From NCBI GenBank assembly GCA_963832945.1, contig CAWHVV010000013.1:14061-78060 (forward strand): DNA of 64,000 bases, written 5' to 3'. This DNA comes from JAFEDN01 sp963832945 (GTDB taxonomy: Bacteria; Pseudomonadota; Gammaproteobacteria; Coxiellales; Coxiellaceae). A model generated the notes under the pieces. That model searched no databases. It was not told the DNA's origin and was given only the letters and a program-made list of their open reading frames with translations. A program made the position numbers and the translations under genes. The stretch's first letter is position 1. Each line of letters starts with the position of its first letter. Shown here in pieces: positions 49,503 through 58,746 of the stretch.

Positions 49503-52351
49503 ATGGACAAAATACGTTTACGCGGCGTTCGTACGCATAATTTAAAAAATATCGATGTCGATTTACCCCGTAATCAATTGATTGTGATTACCGGGTTATC
49601 CGGGTCCGGTAAATCTTCGCTGGCGTTTGATACTTTATATGCCGAAGGGCAACGCCGCTATGTCGAATCTTTATCCGCTTATGCCCGCCAGTTTTTATCC
49701 ATGATGGAAAAACCCGATGTGGATTTAATTGAAGGGCTGTCTCCGGCCATCGCCATCGAACAAAAATCCGCGTCGCATAATCCGCGTTCCACAGTGGGTA
49801 CTATCACTGAAATTTATGATTATTTGCGTTTGTTATTTGCCCGAGTGGGCCAACCGCGTTGCCCCATTCACCATCTCGATTTAAATGCCCAAACCGTGAG
49901 TCAAATGGTGGATCATGTCTTGACACTTACCGGAAGATACCGCGGCTGATGATTTTGGCGCCGGTGGTGCGTGAACGCAAAGGCGAACACGTGCAACTGA
50001 TCGCTCAATTGCGCAGCCAAGGATATATTCGCGCCCGCATCGATGGCGAAATGGTGGAATTGGATAAGCCGCCCACGCTGGATTTACGCAAAAAACATAC
50101 CATTGAAGTGGTGGTGGATCGCATTAAAGTACGGCCGAGCGTCCGTCAACGCTTAGCGGAATCTTTTGAAACCGCCCTTAAAATTGGCGGAAGGATTGGC
50201 AGGAATTGCCTTCCTTGATCCCAAAGCCGGTGAAGAACGCATTTTTTCCGCCCGTTTCGCCTGCCCGGAATGCGGTTATAATTTAGCAGGAATTGAGCCG
50301 CGGTTATTTTCTTTTAATAATCCCATGGGCGCTTGTCCGGAGTGCGACGGTTTAGGTGTTAAACAATATTTTGATCCTCAAAAAATTGTGCATAATCCGG
50401 AACTGAGTTTGGCGAATGGCGCTATCCGCGGCTGGGATCGCCGGCACTTATATTATTATCAACTTATTGAGGGCATTGGCGCGCCATTATAAATTTGATA
50501 TTGAAACGCCTTTTATACAATTGCCAAAATAAGTTCAAGAAGTCATTTTACATGGCAGTGGTGAAGAAGAAATTACTTTTGATTATCTGTCTTCGGCTAA
50601 AAAAGTAGTGCAACGCTCACATCCTTTTGAAGGAGTGATTCCCATTATGGAGCGGCGTTATCATGAAACGGATTCCAACACGGTTCGCGAAGAATTAGCG
50701 AAATATCTGACCACCAGCGATTGCACATGCCTGCAATGGCGCACGTTTGCGGCTAGAGGCGCGCAATGTTTTTTTAGAAGGAAAAAATTTGCCGGAAATT
50801 ACGGCGCATGGCGATCGGTCAAAGTCTAAAATTTTTTTCAGAAACGAAACTCACCGGCAATCGCGCCGAAATTGCCGAAAAAATTTTTAAAGAAGTCAAC
50901 GCTCGTTTGCAATTTTTAGTCAACGTCGGTTTGGATTATTTAACATTGAGCCGCAGCGCGGAAACCTTGTCGGGCGGCGAAGCGCAACGCATTCGTTTAG
51001 CCAGTCAAATCGGTTCCGGATTAGTGGGCGTCATGTATATTCTGGATGAACCTTCCATTGGTTTGCATCAGCGCGATAATAACCGGTTGCTGAAAACGCT
51101 GACGCAATTGCGCGATTTGGGTAATACCTTAATTGTGGTGGAGCACGATGAAGAAGCTATTTTAACCGCCGATTATGTGATCGATATGGGCCCGGGCGCA
51201 GGCGTGCATGGTGGCTATGATAGTGGCTGCAGGGTACACCGGATGAAATTAAAAAAAATCCAAAATCATTAACCGGACAATATTTATCGGGACAAAAAAC
51301 CATTGCCATTCCCAAAAAACGTATTGCCAATACTTGCAGACAAATGATTAAAAATCAGCAGGCGCTACCTGCAATAATTTAAAAAATGTTGATGTCAGCA
51401 TTCCCATTGGATTAATGACTTGTATTACCGGCGTTTCGGGTTCGGGAAAATCCAGTTTAATCAACGACACTTTATTTCCTTATGCTGCGCAGGAATTAAA
51501 TGGCGCTTCACCCGATTTTATCGGCCCGTTTCATGAAATCACCGGGATTAGAATATTTAGATAAAGTCGTCGATATCGATCAAAGTCCGATTGGCCGCAC
51601 GCCGCGCTCTAATCCAGCTACTTATACGGGATTATTTACGCCGATCCGCGAATTATTTGCGATGACGCCCGAAGCCCGCTCCCGCGGTTATCAGCCTGGG
51701 CGCTTTAGTTTTAATGTGAAAGGCGGCCGTTGCGAAGCCTGTGAAGGCGACGGCGTGATTAAAGTTGAAATGCATTTCTTAGCGGATATTTATGTCACTT
51801 GCGATGTCTGTAAAGGTAAACGTTATAATCGCGAAACTTTAGAAATTAAATATAAAGGCAAAAGTATTGATGAAGTATTGGCGATGACAGTGGAAGACGC
51901 CCGGGTTTTTTTCGACGCGATTCCTGCGGTTGCGCGCAAATTACAAACTTTAATGGAAGTGGGATTATCCTATATTTCTCTGGGACAAAGCGCGACCACT
52001 TTATCCGGCGGTGAAGCGCAGCGCATTAAATTATCGCGGGAATTATCACGCCGCGATACCGGCCAAACACTTTATATTTTGGATGAACCCACCACTGGCT
52101 TACATTTCCACGACATCGTGCAGATTGCTCACAGTATTGCAGCGATTTGCGTGAACGCGGCAATACCATTATCGTCATCGAACATAATCTTGGATGTGAT
52201 TAAAGTCGCCGATTGGATCATCGATTTCGGCCCCGAAGGCGGCAGCGGCGGCGGCCAAATCATCGCCACCGGCACTCCGGAAACCATTGCTAAACAAAAA
52301 AATTCTTACACCGGCCAATTTTTAAAACCGATGTTATTTAAATCTGATTAA
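49503..52351 (+). pseudogene. uvrA: Excinuclease ABC subunit A, multiply frameshifted
   Basis: Damage sensor of nucleotide excision repair. Both ATPase sites (GLSGSGKSSLAFDTL, GVSGSGKSSLINDTL), both signature motifs (ETLSGGEAQRIRLASQ, TTLSGGEAQRIKLSREL) and both zinc fingers (CPECGYN..CPEC, CEACEGDG..CDVC) are present in order. The span matches 945 codons, but frames change near 49940, 50195, 50490, 50715, 50800, 51215, 51365, 52125 and 52190, and a TAA interrupts LPK-VQEV near 50531. Not translatable as it stands. Confidence 0.92.
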
Positions 52352-52363
52352 GGATTAAGTGTC

Positions 52364-52404
52364 AGGCTTGTCAATTTGGCGAAAATTGACAAATTGACAA
52401 GCCT
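52364..52404. promoter_or_regulatory. Perfect 15-bp inverted repeat before dinD
   Basis: AGGCTTGTCAATTTG and CAAATTGACAAGCCT, 11 bp apart, between uvrA and dinD. No T-run follows, so it is a weaker terminator candidate and could be an operator for dinD. It is not a LexA-type CTG-N10-CAG site. Confidence 0.5.
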
Positions 52405-52433
52405 CATACCGTTCGTTGTAGAAGGAATTAGAA

Positions 52434-53180
52434 ATGCAAGATAAATTATCTTTTGTCCTCGACAGAAATTCTTTTGAAGATTTAAAAAAAATCAACCAAT
52501 ATACTGCGGAATACTGGTGCGCCCACGACCTGCAACCTTTGCTGGGATACGGCCAATGGCGTCGTTTTGAACAAGCAATCGACCGTGCCATAACCTCTTG
52601 TAAAGAATCAGGAAATGAACCAGACCATCATTTTGCCAGCGCCGGCAAAATGGTCGAGGTAGGTAAAGGAGGACAGCGTAAAATTGAGGACTACCATCTC
52701 TCTCGTTTTGCCTGCTATCTTATTGCTCAGAATGGCGATCCACGCAAACCTGAAATCGCACAAGCACAAAAATATTTTGCCATACAGACCCGCCGACAGG
52801 AACTATCCGATCAATTAGCTGCTGACTTAGAGCGATTGGAATTGCGTAAGCAAGCAGCAGTTGAATTCAAGGCACTCTCTGGCGTAGCACAACAAGCAGG
52901 AGTACAAAGTAAAATGTTTGGCGTTTTCCATGATGCAGGCTATAAAGGCCTTTATGGAGGGCTAACAAGCGCCGGAATTAAAGCCAAGAAAAAGATCCCC
53001 GAAAAAGAAAATTTATTAGATCGCATGAATGCTACTGAACTAGCCGCTAATCAATTCCGGATGACTCAAGCGAGAGATAAGCTGATCCGTGAGCGCATTC
53101 ATAATCAGCTGATAGATCTCTCCTATGCTGAATCGGGTGCAATTAAAACTGCGGTTCAGCACCGTCGTCCCGCGACTTGA
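52434..53180 (+). CDS. dinD: DNA-damage-inducible protein D-like
   Basis: 248 residues. YTAEYWCAHDLQPLLGYGQW, the HFASAGKMVEVGKGGQRKIEDY stretch (quoted in part: HFASAGKMVEVGKGG) and YHLSRFACYLIAQNGDP are hallmarks of DinD; KMFGVFHDAGYKGLYGG follows. The usual C-terminal segment ending GGTMPE..LP is missing and replaced by QLIDLSYAESGAIKTAV, so the 3 prime end may be truncated or altered. AAGGA precedes ATG 52434. Confidence 0.85.
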   Translation: MQDKLSFVLDRNSFEDLKKINQYTAEYWCAHDLQPLLGYGQWRRFEQAIDRAITSCKESGNEPDHHFASAGKMVEVGKGGQRKIEDYHLSRFACYLIAQNGDPRKPEIAQAQKYFAIQTRRQELSDQLAADLERLELRKQAAVEFKALSGVAQQAGVQSKMFGVFHDAGYKGLYGGLTSAGIKAKKKIPEKENLLDRMNATELAANQFRMTQARDKLIRERIHNQLIDLSYAESGAIKTAVQHRRPAT

Positions 53181-53189
53181 TCCATATTG

Positions 53190-53966
53190 TTAACAGATCA
53201 CGAAATCTTCGCCAGGGTCGGCGCCGGAGGCGATGGCCTTAACCATGTGGACAATTCGCTCGTCTTTGATTTTATAGAGCTGATTTAAATCATTGAGCAC
53301 AAAGTAGCGTTTTTGAATTTCGTCGTAACGATAAGAGGAATTGAGAATTTTGACGATATCGAAATTCAGCCGCTGCACGTCGTTATTTTCCAGGGCGTAA
53401 ACGCTTTCGGCCATCGAAGAGAGAATGCCACCACCATAAATGCGCAAACCATGCGAAGTGTGGGCCAGACCAAATTCAATGGTAAACCAGAATAAACGTC
53501 CTAATAATGATTGCAGGGAAGCCGGTACGCGTAACGCCGTCTCCCCATACCAGTGCACAAAATCAGCGTAAGCGGGATGCGTTAACATAGGACAATGTCC
53601 AAAATATTCATGAAATATATCCGGTTCCTGCAGATAATCCAGATTTTCCCGGCGGCGAATAAAACTGGCCGCGGGAAATTGGCGATTGGCTAATAACCGG
53701 AAAAATTCAGACAATGGAATAATGGCCGCCACCGGCACCACCGACCAGCCGGTCGCAGCCTGTAAAACTTCAGATACTTCCGGACACTGCGGAATTTGGG
53801 TTTTAGAGAAATTCAGCTTTTTTAGGCCCTGAAGAAATTCATCGCAGGCACGTCCCTGGACCACTTCTAATTGCCTTGCCAGCAATAATTCCCAGATAGC
53901 GTTTTCTTCATCCGTGAAATGAATATACCCTTTCTTGTCGGGTTTTTTGGCTACGTATTTAAACAT
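53190..53966 (-). CDS. phhA: Phenylalanine-4-hydroxylase
   Basis: 258 residues, monomeric bacterial type. Iron ligands: HEYFGH in IFHEYFGHCPMLTHP and the Glu in FTIEFGLAHT. Converts phenylalanine to tyrosine with a pterin cofactor; in Legionella it supports tyrosine supply and pyomelanin. Divergent from the DUF4142 gene. Confidence 0.95.
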   Translation of the reverse strand: MFKYVAKKPDKKGYIHFTDEENAIWELLLARQLEVVQGRACDEFLQGLKKLNFSKTQIPQCPEVSEVLQAATGWSVVPVAAIIPLSEFFRLLANRQFPAASFIRRRENLDYLQEPDIFHEYFGHCPMLTHPAYADFVHWYGETALRVPASLQSLLGRLFWFTIEFGLAHTSHGLRIYGGGILSSMAESVYALENNDVQRLNFDIVKILNSSYRYDEIQKRYFVLNDLNQLYKIKDERIVHMVKAIASGADPGEDFVIC

Positions 53967-54005
53967 TAAAAATATCTCCCAATCGTCAAAATCCTGAATT
54001 TATAT

Positions 54006-54046
54006 TATAATAGAATATTAGGATTTATTTTATTTATTTCAAGGAG
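54006..54046 (+). promoter_or_regulatory. -10 element and ribosome binding site of the DUF4142 gene
   Basis: A consensus TATAAT (54006-54011) with a weak -35 TCGTCA 17 bp upstream (53983-53988), and AAGGAG at 54041-54046, 6 nt before ATG 54053. AT-rich region shared with divergent phhA. Confidence 0.5.
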
Positions 54047-54052
54047 AACCCC

Positions 54053-54625
54053 ATGCAAACTAAAAAGCTATTTGTATTTCTGTCTTTTTCATTTCTGACA
54101 TTATGCGCCTCTGCCGCACCAGTGGAACAAAAAAATACCTCGACGGCGGCAGTCAGCCAAACAGAGGCTCAAAAAAATGACGGGAAAATTATTAAAATCC
54201 TGATCAAAATCAACAAAGGCGAAATTGCCGCAGGTCAAGAAGCGTTAAAGCGGAGCACTAATCCTGAAGTTAAGAATTTTGCACAACGAATGATAACCGA
54301 TCATGGCAAAAATCTCGCAGAAACCAAAGCATTGGCTCAAAAATATAATATTATTCCCGCCGCTTCAGAAAAATCCGATATGATCCAAAAACAGAATGAA
54401 GCATTGCTAAAAAAATTAACCTCAGTTCCTCAGAATGAATTTAATAAAACTTATATACAGGCGATGGTGCAGGGTCACGAAGAAGCATTGCGTGCGATTG
54501 AGACCAAACTACAGCCAGAGGCGTCGAACGCTGCACTGAAGGAGCATCTAAAGGCTACCCGTGTTGCGGTTATCCATCATCTTAAAATGGCGAAGGAAAC
54601 CCAAAGCACGCTCTCTGCGAAATAA
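54053..54625 (+). CDS. DUF4142 exported protein
   Basis: 190 residues. Sec signal peptide (KKLFVFLSFSFLTLCASA). The mature part is a four-helix, ferritin-like DUF4142 domain (GEIAAGQEALKRSTNPEVK, FAQRMITDHGKNL, GHEEALRAIETKL). Periplasmic or outer-membrane associated; function unknown. Stop overlaps the next ATG (TAATG). Confidence 0.9.
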   Translation: MQTKKLFVFLSFSFLTLCASAAPVEQKNTSTAAVSQTEAQKNDGKIIKILIKINKGEIAAGQEALKRSTNPEVKNFAQRMITDHGKNLAETKALAQKYNIIPAASEKSDMIQKQNEALLKKLTSVPQNEFNKTYIQAMVQGHEEALRAIETKLQPEASNAALKEHLKATRVAVIHHLKMAKETQSTLSAK

Positions 54626-55173
54626 TGCCGAGGCTCTTCAGCATAGGCCATTCCACGCATTCTCTTGAAGAATTTTTGGCTATGTTACAGGCGCATAAAA
54701 TCAGCCATCTGGTCGATGTCAGGAGTTTTCCTAAATCACGATACGTCCCCTGGTTTAATAAACTGAGATTACAGGGGGCGTTGAATAAAGAAAAAATCAG
54801 TTATATGCATTTGCCGGAGCAGGGAGGACGGCGAAAATTTCTACCCGATTCTATTAATCAGGGCTGGCACAATAGCGCTTTTCGTGGATATGCCGATTAT
54901 ATGCAGACCCCCGAATTTTTTTCAGCTCTGCGTAAATTAAATCAGATAATCAGACTCGGCAAAAATGTCGCTATTATGTGCGCCGAAGCCGTGCCGTGGC
55001 GCTGTCATCGCCAGCTGATAGCCGATGCGGAGATCGTTCGCGGCGTGAAGGTATTCGATATTATGGGCCTACATTCTCTTCAGGAACATACACTCACGCC
55101 ATTTGCGGTGGTCAATCGCAACAAAAGGCCTATTCAGGTTTTCTATCCTTTCGCCCTGGAGAGCCCGAAATAA
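54625..55173 (+). CDS. DUF488 family protein
   Basis: 182 residues: FSIGHSTHSLEEFLAML, LVDVRSFPKSRY and the conserved MCAEAVPWRCHRQLIAD with two Cys. DUF488 proteins are of unknown function, perhaps nucleotide-related. Coupled to the DUF4142 gene. Confidence 0.92.
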   Translation: MPRLFSIGHSTHSLEEFLAMLQAHKISHLVDVRSFPKSRYVPWFNKLRLQGALNKEKISYMHLPEQGGRRKFLPDSINQGWHNSAFRGYADYMQTPEFFSALRKLNQIIRLGKNVAIMCAEAVPWRCHRQLIADAEIVRGVKVFDIMGLHSLQEHTLTPFAVVNRNKRPIQVFYPFALESPK

Positions 55174-55191
55174 TAAGAACTTTTGAAAAAA

Positions 55192-55425
55192 TTACCAGAT
55201 AACTTTTTTATAAAATGTTTTAATTTTTTTATCCGTAGAAACCACTAATATCTGCTTTTTCATGGCGAAAGCAGTAATGACTCGATCCGCGGGATCTAAT
55301 TCTATAGCGTCCAACCATTCATCCACGCCTACATTAACCATCATTACGTTTTTTTTAATGGTTTTTAACGAAAAATTAGGTGTTTCTTTACAAAGCTCAA
55401 CGAGCGCGCAAGTATCTAGGACCAT
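55192..55425 (-). pseudogene. PIN-domain toxin remnant (VapC-like), internally shortened
   Basis: 77 residues: starts MVLDTCALVEL with the first PIN Asp and ends with DPADRVITAFAMKKQILVVSTDKKI carrying the later Asp residues. About 50 residues of the middle of a normal PIN domain (including the second acidic residue) are absent. Overlaps the antitoxin gene, giving normal antitoxin-toxin order. Probably inactive as an RNase. Confidence 0.65.
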
Positions 55426-55646
55426 TCCACAAACCCTGGTAAAATTGGTTCATTTATATCGCCATGTACCTTAGTAACTATCCCCCTTAAATCTTTAAGA
55501 GACTTACGAGTTATTTTGGTAATTAATAAATCGGGCTCGTTCTGATGAGTTATAATCAGCTCCTCTCCTCTTTTTTCTACCAATTTGAGATATTTGCTGG
55601 TATGTTGAATAAATTCTCTTTTTCCTACAGTTTTGATAGAATGCAT
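55416..55646 (-). CDS. Phd/YefM-family antitoxin
   Basis: About 76 residues: SIKTVGKREFIQHTSKYLKL is the DNA-binding N-terminal half, followed by EELIITHQNEPDLLITKI. ATG 55646 has GGAGGTGA 8 nt upstream. It overlaps the toxin start by 10 nt. Expected to neutralise the PIN toxin and repress its own promoter. Confidence 0.82.
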   Translation of the reverse strand: MHSIKTVGKREFIQHTSKYLKLVEKRGEELIITHQNEPDLLITKITRKSLKDLRGIVTKVHGDINEPILPGFVEWS

Positions 55647-55659
55647 TGATTTCACCTCC

Positions 55660-55680
55660 GTAGCTTTAAAATGTAGCTAC
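55660..55680. promoter_or_regulatory. Inverted repeat before the antitoxin gene
   Basis: GTAGC-N11-GCTAC (55660-55664 and 55676-55680), nested with a GTAGCTAC palindrome, directly upstream of the antitoxin ribosome binding site. A likely autoregulatory operator; inferred from position. Confidence 0.45.
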
Positions 55681-55819
55681 TTTAATTTTAAAACTTAAAT
55701 TTTTCTCCAAAAATCACATTTCCAGCAAATACGTTTATCATATTTATCATTATCGCTCTTATATTGAATTTTCGGTAAATCAAATAGTCCCTGGAACCGA
55801 CCCAAGAGAGCGTTGCGTT

Positions 55820-56095
55820 ATGCAACAACCAGATGATGCGTTATTTTCGGATGATGATATTTGCTTCTTCAGTAACTTTTTTTGTGCCTATTTATTGAGA
55901 TACATGCAAGGTACTAATTATATACCAAAGCCATTCCTGAATTACTCAGACTCGAATCTTTTAATTTTTGGTTATGGTGAGAATGAGTATTTCATGGATC
56001 AACACGAAGATCCCAGCCTATATGAAAAAGAAAAGTCTCGCCTAAGGATCTTGACGCTCAAAAAGCAGGAAAGTTTGCACGATGACGCCGGCTAG
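55820..56095 (+). CDS. Hypothetical protein
   Basis: 91 residues, acidic N-terminus (DDALFSDDDICFF), aromatic-rich centre, basic C-terminus. No recognised family, no signal peptide. No clear ribosome binding site before ATG 55820. Convergent with nusB, 3 bp apart. May be a small species-specific gene or the end of a lost one. Confidence 0.4.
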   Translation: MQQPDDALFSDDDICFFSNFFCAYLLRYMQGTNYIPKPFLNYSDSNLLIFGYGENEYFMDQHEDPSLYEKEKSRLRILTLKKQESLHDDAG

Positions 56096-56098
56096 TTC

Positions 56099-56548
56099 CT
56101 ACTCTTTTGCCCTGAGCTGGGAGGTTTCCAGCTGGCGTGATTGGGAAGCTAGCGCATCGAGGATCGCATTCACGTATTTATAACTTTGATCCGCGCCGTA
56201 ATCCTTGGCAATTTCCAGGGCTTCATTGATGACGACTTTGTAAGGTAATTCCGGACAGTGCACCAGCTCGAAAGCGGCTAAACGTAAAATAGCCAGCTCA
56301 ACCGGAGTTAATGCGGTTATTTCGCGATCGAGGTGCGGAATCAGCAAGGCATCCAGAGCAGCCTGCTCACTGATGATGCCGTTCAACAATTTTTTAAAAT
56401 ATTTGCGATCGGCAGACTGCAGGTGTCCATCGGCGATAAACTGTTCGATGATCTCCGTCGCACTGTGCTGCGTATGCTGCCATTGATACAGAGCCTGCAC
56501 CGTGCAGCAACGGGAATAATGTTTACTGTGGCGGGTTTTTTCAGTCAT
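56099..56548 (-). CDS. nusB: Transcription antitermination factor NusB
   Basis: 149 residues: RCCTVQALYQWQHTQHS at the start, then HLDREITALTPVELAILRLA and PYKVVINEALEIAKDYG. Works with NusE on rRNA antitermination. Overlaps nrdR by 8 nt; glyA-nrdR-nusB run together. Confidence 0.95.
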   Translation of the reverse strand: MTEKTRHSKHYSRCCTVQALYQWQHTQHSATEIIEQFIADGHLQSADRKYFKKLLNGIISEQAALDALLIPHLDREITALTPVELAILRLAAFELVHCPELPYKVVINEALEIAKDYGADQSYKYVNAILDALASQSRQLETSQLRAKE

Positions 56549-57002
56549 CGGCGTTTTTCATTAATCGTTGAATTTCCTTATGAAAAGCGTCAACGTCCTG
56601 AAAGCTGCGATACACTGAAGCAAAGCGCACGTAAGCGACCTTGTCGAGCTGACGTAATTCGTTCATGACCAATTCCCCCAATTTTTCCGATGTGACTTCA
56701 CGTTCACCGACTCCGCGCAATTGATGAATAATACGCCGAATGACCGCTTCTATTTGCTCGGAAGTGACCGGCCGTTTTTCCACGGCGCGCACGATGCCCA
56801 TGCGCAATTTTTCGGTTTCAAACGCACAGCGTCTGCCGTCGCGTTTTATTAATAGCGGCAATACCAGCGCGGCGGTCTCAAGGGTCGTGAATCTTTCGCC
56901 GCAGCTCACGCATTCACGCCGGCGGCGCACCTGCGTGCCCTCATCCACCAACCTTGAGTCAATGACTTTGGTTTCCTGCGTTGAACAATACGGACAAAAC
57001 AT
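56541..57002 (-). CDS. nrdR: Transcriptional repressor NrdR
   Basis: 153 residues. N-terminal zinc ribbon CPYC..CVSC with VIDSRLVDEGTQVRRRREC, followed by an ATP-cone (LPLLIKRDGRRCAFETEKL). Represses ribonucleotide reductase genes according to dATP/ATP. Confidence 0.96.
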   Translation of the reverse strand: MFCPYCSTQETKVIDSRLVDEGTQVRRRRECVSCGERFTTLETAALVLPLLIKRDGRRCAFETEKLRMGIVRAVEKRPVTSEQIEAVIRRIIHQLRGVGEREVTSEKLGELVMNELRQLDKVAYVRFASVYRSFQDVDAFHKEIQRLMKNADD

Positions 57003-57030
57003 TAACGTAATTCCTCACCCTGTAGATGGG

Positions 57031-57146
57031 AATGCCCACTTTTGCCCGCTATTCGACGAAAAACTGCCCTCGCAATGCTCACATACCTGAGTATGCTCCG
57101 CTTGCTCGGCCAGTTTTTCGTTGAATATCGGCCAAAATTGGACATT
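57031..57146. repeat. Long palindrome, repeat family P1
   Basis: 116 bp hairpin: CACTTTTG..CGACGAAAAACTG pairs with CAGTTTTTCGT..CGGCCAAAATTGG. The centre GCTCACATACCTGAGTATGC is nearly identical to that at 35692-35810, and the right flank (AAAATTGGACATTCTGCGT) matches the left flank of that copy. Lies between glyA and nrdR. Confidence 0.8.
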
Positions 57147-57167
57147 CTGCGTTTGCAGGTTTAATTA

Positions 57168-58424
57168 TTAATCTACTTTATATACCGGAAAACTGCGGCA
57201 AAGTTCCAAAACCCTTAAACGTACATTTGCGATAATGGTTTCATTCTCAATGTTGTCTAATATATCACAAATCCAGCCGGCGAGTTGCTCTGCCTCTAAT
57301 TTTCCTAAACCGCGGGTGGTCATGGCCGGGGTGCCAATGCGAATTCCGCTGGTGACAAACGGCGAACGGTTTTCCCCGGGAACGGTATTTTTATTGACGG
57401 TAATGTTGGCGTTCCCCAGGGCTGCCTCTGCCGCCTTCCCGGTGATGTCATTATGCAGAAAACTGACTAAAAACATATGATTGTCGGTACCTCCGGAAAC
57501 AATTTTATAGCCCCGCTGGATCATAATTTTGGCCATGGCTCGCGAGTTGCTGATCACCTGCTCCTGATAAATTTTAAAGGCCGGCTCCATGGCTTCTTTG
57601 AGAGCCACCGCCTTGGCAGCGATAATATGCATAAGCGGGCCGCCCTGAGTACCCGGAAAAATCGCCATATTTAAGCGTTTGTGCAGATCAGGATTGGGCT
57701 TGGCCAAAATCAGGCCTGCGCGCGGCCCGCGAAGGGTTTTATGGGTGGTGGTGGTCGTCACATCGGCAATCTGCACGGGGGAAGGGTAGACTCCCGCAGC
57801 TACGAGGCCCGCGACGTGGGCCATATCCACTAACAGGTAGGCGCCCACGCGATCGGCGATCTCGCGCATCCGCTGCCAGTCCGCACGCCGGGAGTAAGCG
57901 GAAAAACCGCCGACGATGACTTTGGGACGATGGACTTCGGCTAAAGCTTCCATCTGCTGGTAGTTAATTTCGCCATTGTCGTCGACTCCATAGTGCGCGG
58001 CATCGTACATTTGACCGGAAAAACTGACTTTCGCGCCGTGCGTCAAATGACCACCTTCGGTTAAGGCCATGCCTAAAATGGTGTCTCCGGGCTTGATCAT
58101 CGCCATATAAGCCGCGGCGTTGGCCTGAGAACCGGAATGCGGCTGGACATTGGCATAATCAGCGCCGAACAGGGCCTTTGCACGGTCGATGGCCAGTTGC
58201 TCCACGCGATCCACGCATTCGCAGCCGCCATAATAGCGTTTACCGGGATAGCCTTCGGCATATTTATTGGTTAACACCGATCCCTGCATGGCCAACACAT
58301 GAGGGCTGACGTAATTTTCGGAAGCGATGAGTTCAATCACTTCTTCCTCGCGCCTGCCTTCGGCTTCCACCGCCGCCCACAATTCAGGATCGAATCCAGC
58401 GACTGTTAAATCATATTCATACAT
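57168..58424 (-). CDS. glyA: Serine hydroxymethyltransferase
   Basis: 418 residues. Interconverts serine and glycine with tetrahydrofolate. PLP Lys in TTTTHKTLRGPRAGLI; LIASENYVSPHVLAMQGS and GKRYYGG also match. GGAG precedes ATG 58424. First gene of glyA-nrdR-nusB. Confidence 0.97.
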   Translation of the reverse strand: MYEYDLTVAGFDPELWAAVEAEGRREEEVIELIASENYVSPHVLAMQGSVLTNKYAEGYPGKRYYGGCECVDRVEQLAIDRAKALFGADYANVQPHSGSQANAAAYMAMIKPGDTILGMALTEGGHLTHGAKVSFSGQMYDAAHYGVDDNGEINYQQMEALAEVHRPKVIVGGFSAYSRRADWQRMREIADRVGAYLLVDMAHVAGLVAAGVYPSPVQIADVTTTTTHKTLRGPRAGLILAKPNPDLHKRLNMAIFPGTQGGPLMHIIAAKAVALKEAMEPAFKIYQEQVISNSRAMAKIMIQRGYKIVSGGTDNHMFLVSFLHNDITGKAAEAALGNANITVNKNTVPGENRSPFVTSGIRIGTPAMTTRGLGKLEAEQLAGWICDILDNIENETIIANVRLRVLELCRSFPVYKVD

Positions 58425-58566
58425 CGAAATTCTCCATCAGGACATGTTTATTGTTTGCATTCCGCTCCGAGCCTTTCCATAGCCCGTCAATATTTTAAAG
58501 ATTCACCAGGAATAGCGGGTGCGATAAGTATCTTACCCAGGACGGGTTAATTAGGAAATAGGGCTA

Positions 58567-58746
58567 AGGACGCTCGCATAAATAACTTTGACAATTGGCA
58601 TCTTATCCAGGGCTCATCTTTAAATGATTTTATTCTCGAAAAAACGCTTACATAGCCTGCTATGCGCACATTTTTTCGAGAATAAAATCATTTAAATCTG
58701 AACCCTGTCTAAGCGCCAATTGTCAAAGTTATTTATGCGAGGGTCC
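58567..58746. repeat. 180-bp palindrome, related repeat family P2
   Basis: Near-perfect inverted repeat from AGGAC..CTCGCATAAATAACTTTGAC to its inverse ending GTCCT, with inner arms TTTAAATGATTTTATTCTCG and CGAGAATAAAATCATTTAAA, centre CTTACATAGCCTGCTATGCGC. The right arm contains the stop and last codons of the luciferase-like gene. A partial relative ends the window at 63933-64000. Confidence 0.88.

Noticed and set aside
58425..58566. Possible glycine or folate riboswitch before glyA
   Set aside because: No conserved aptamer pattern could be seen on the minus strand; only the nearby palindrome is structured.
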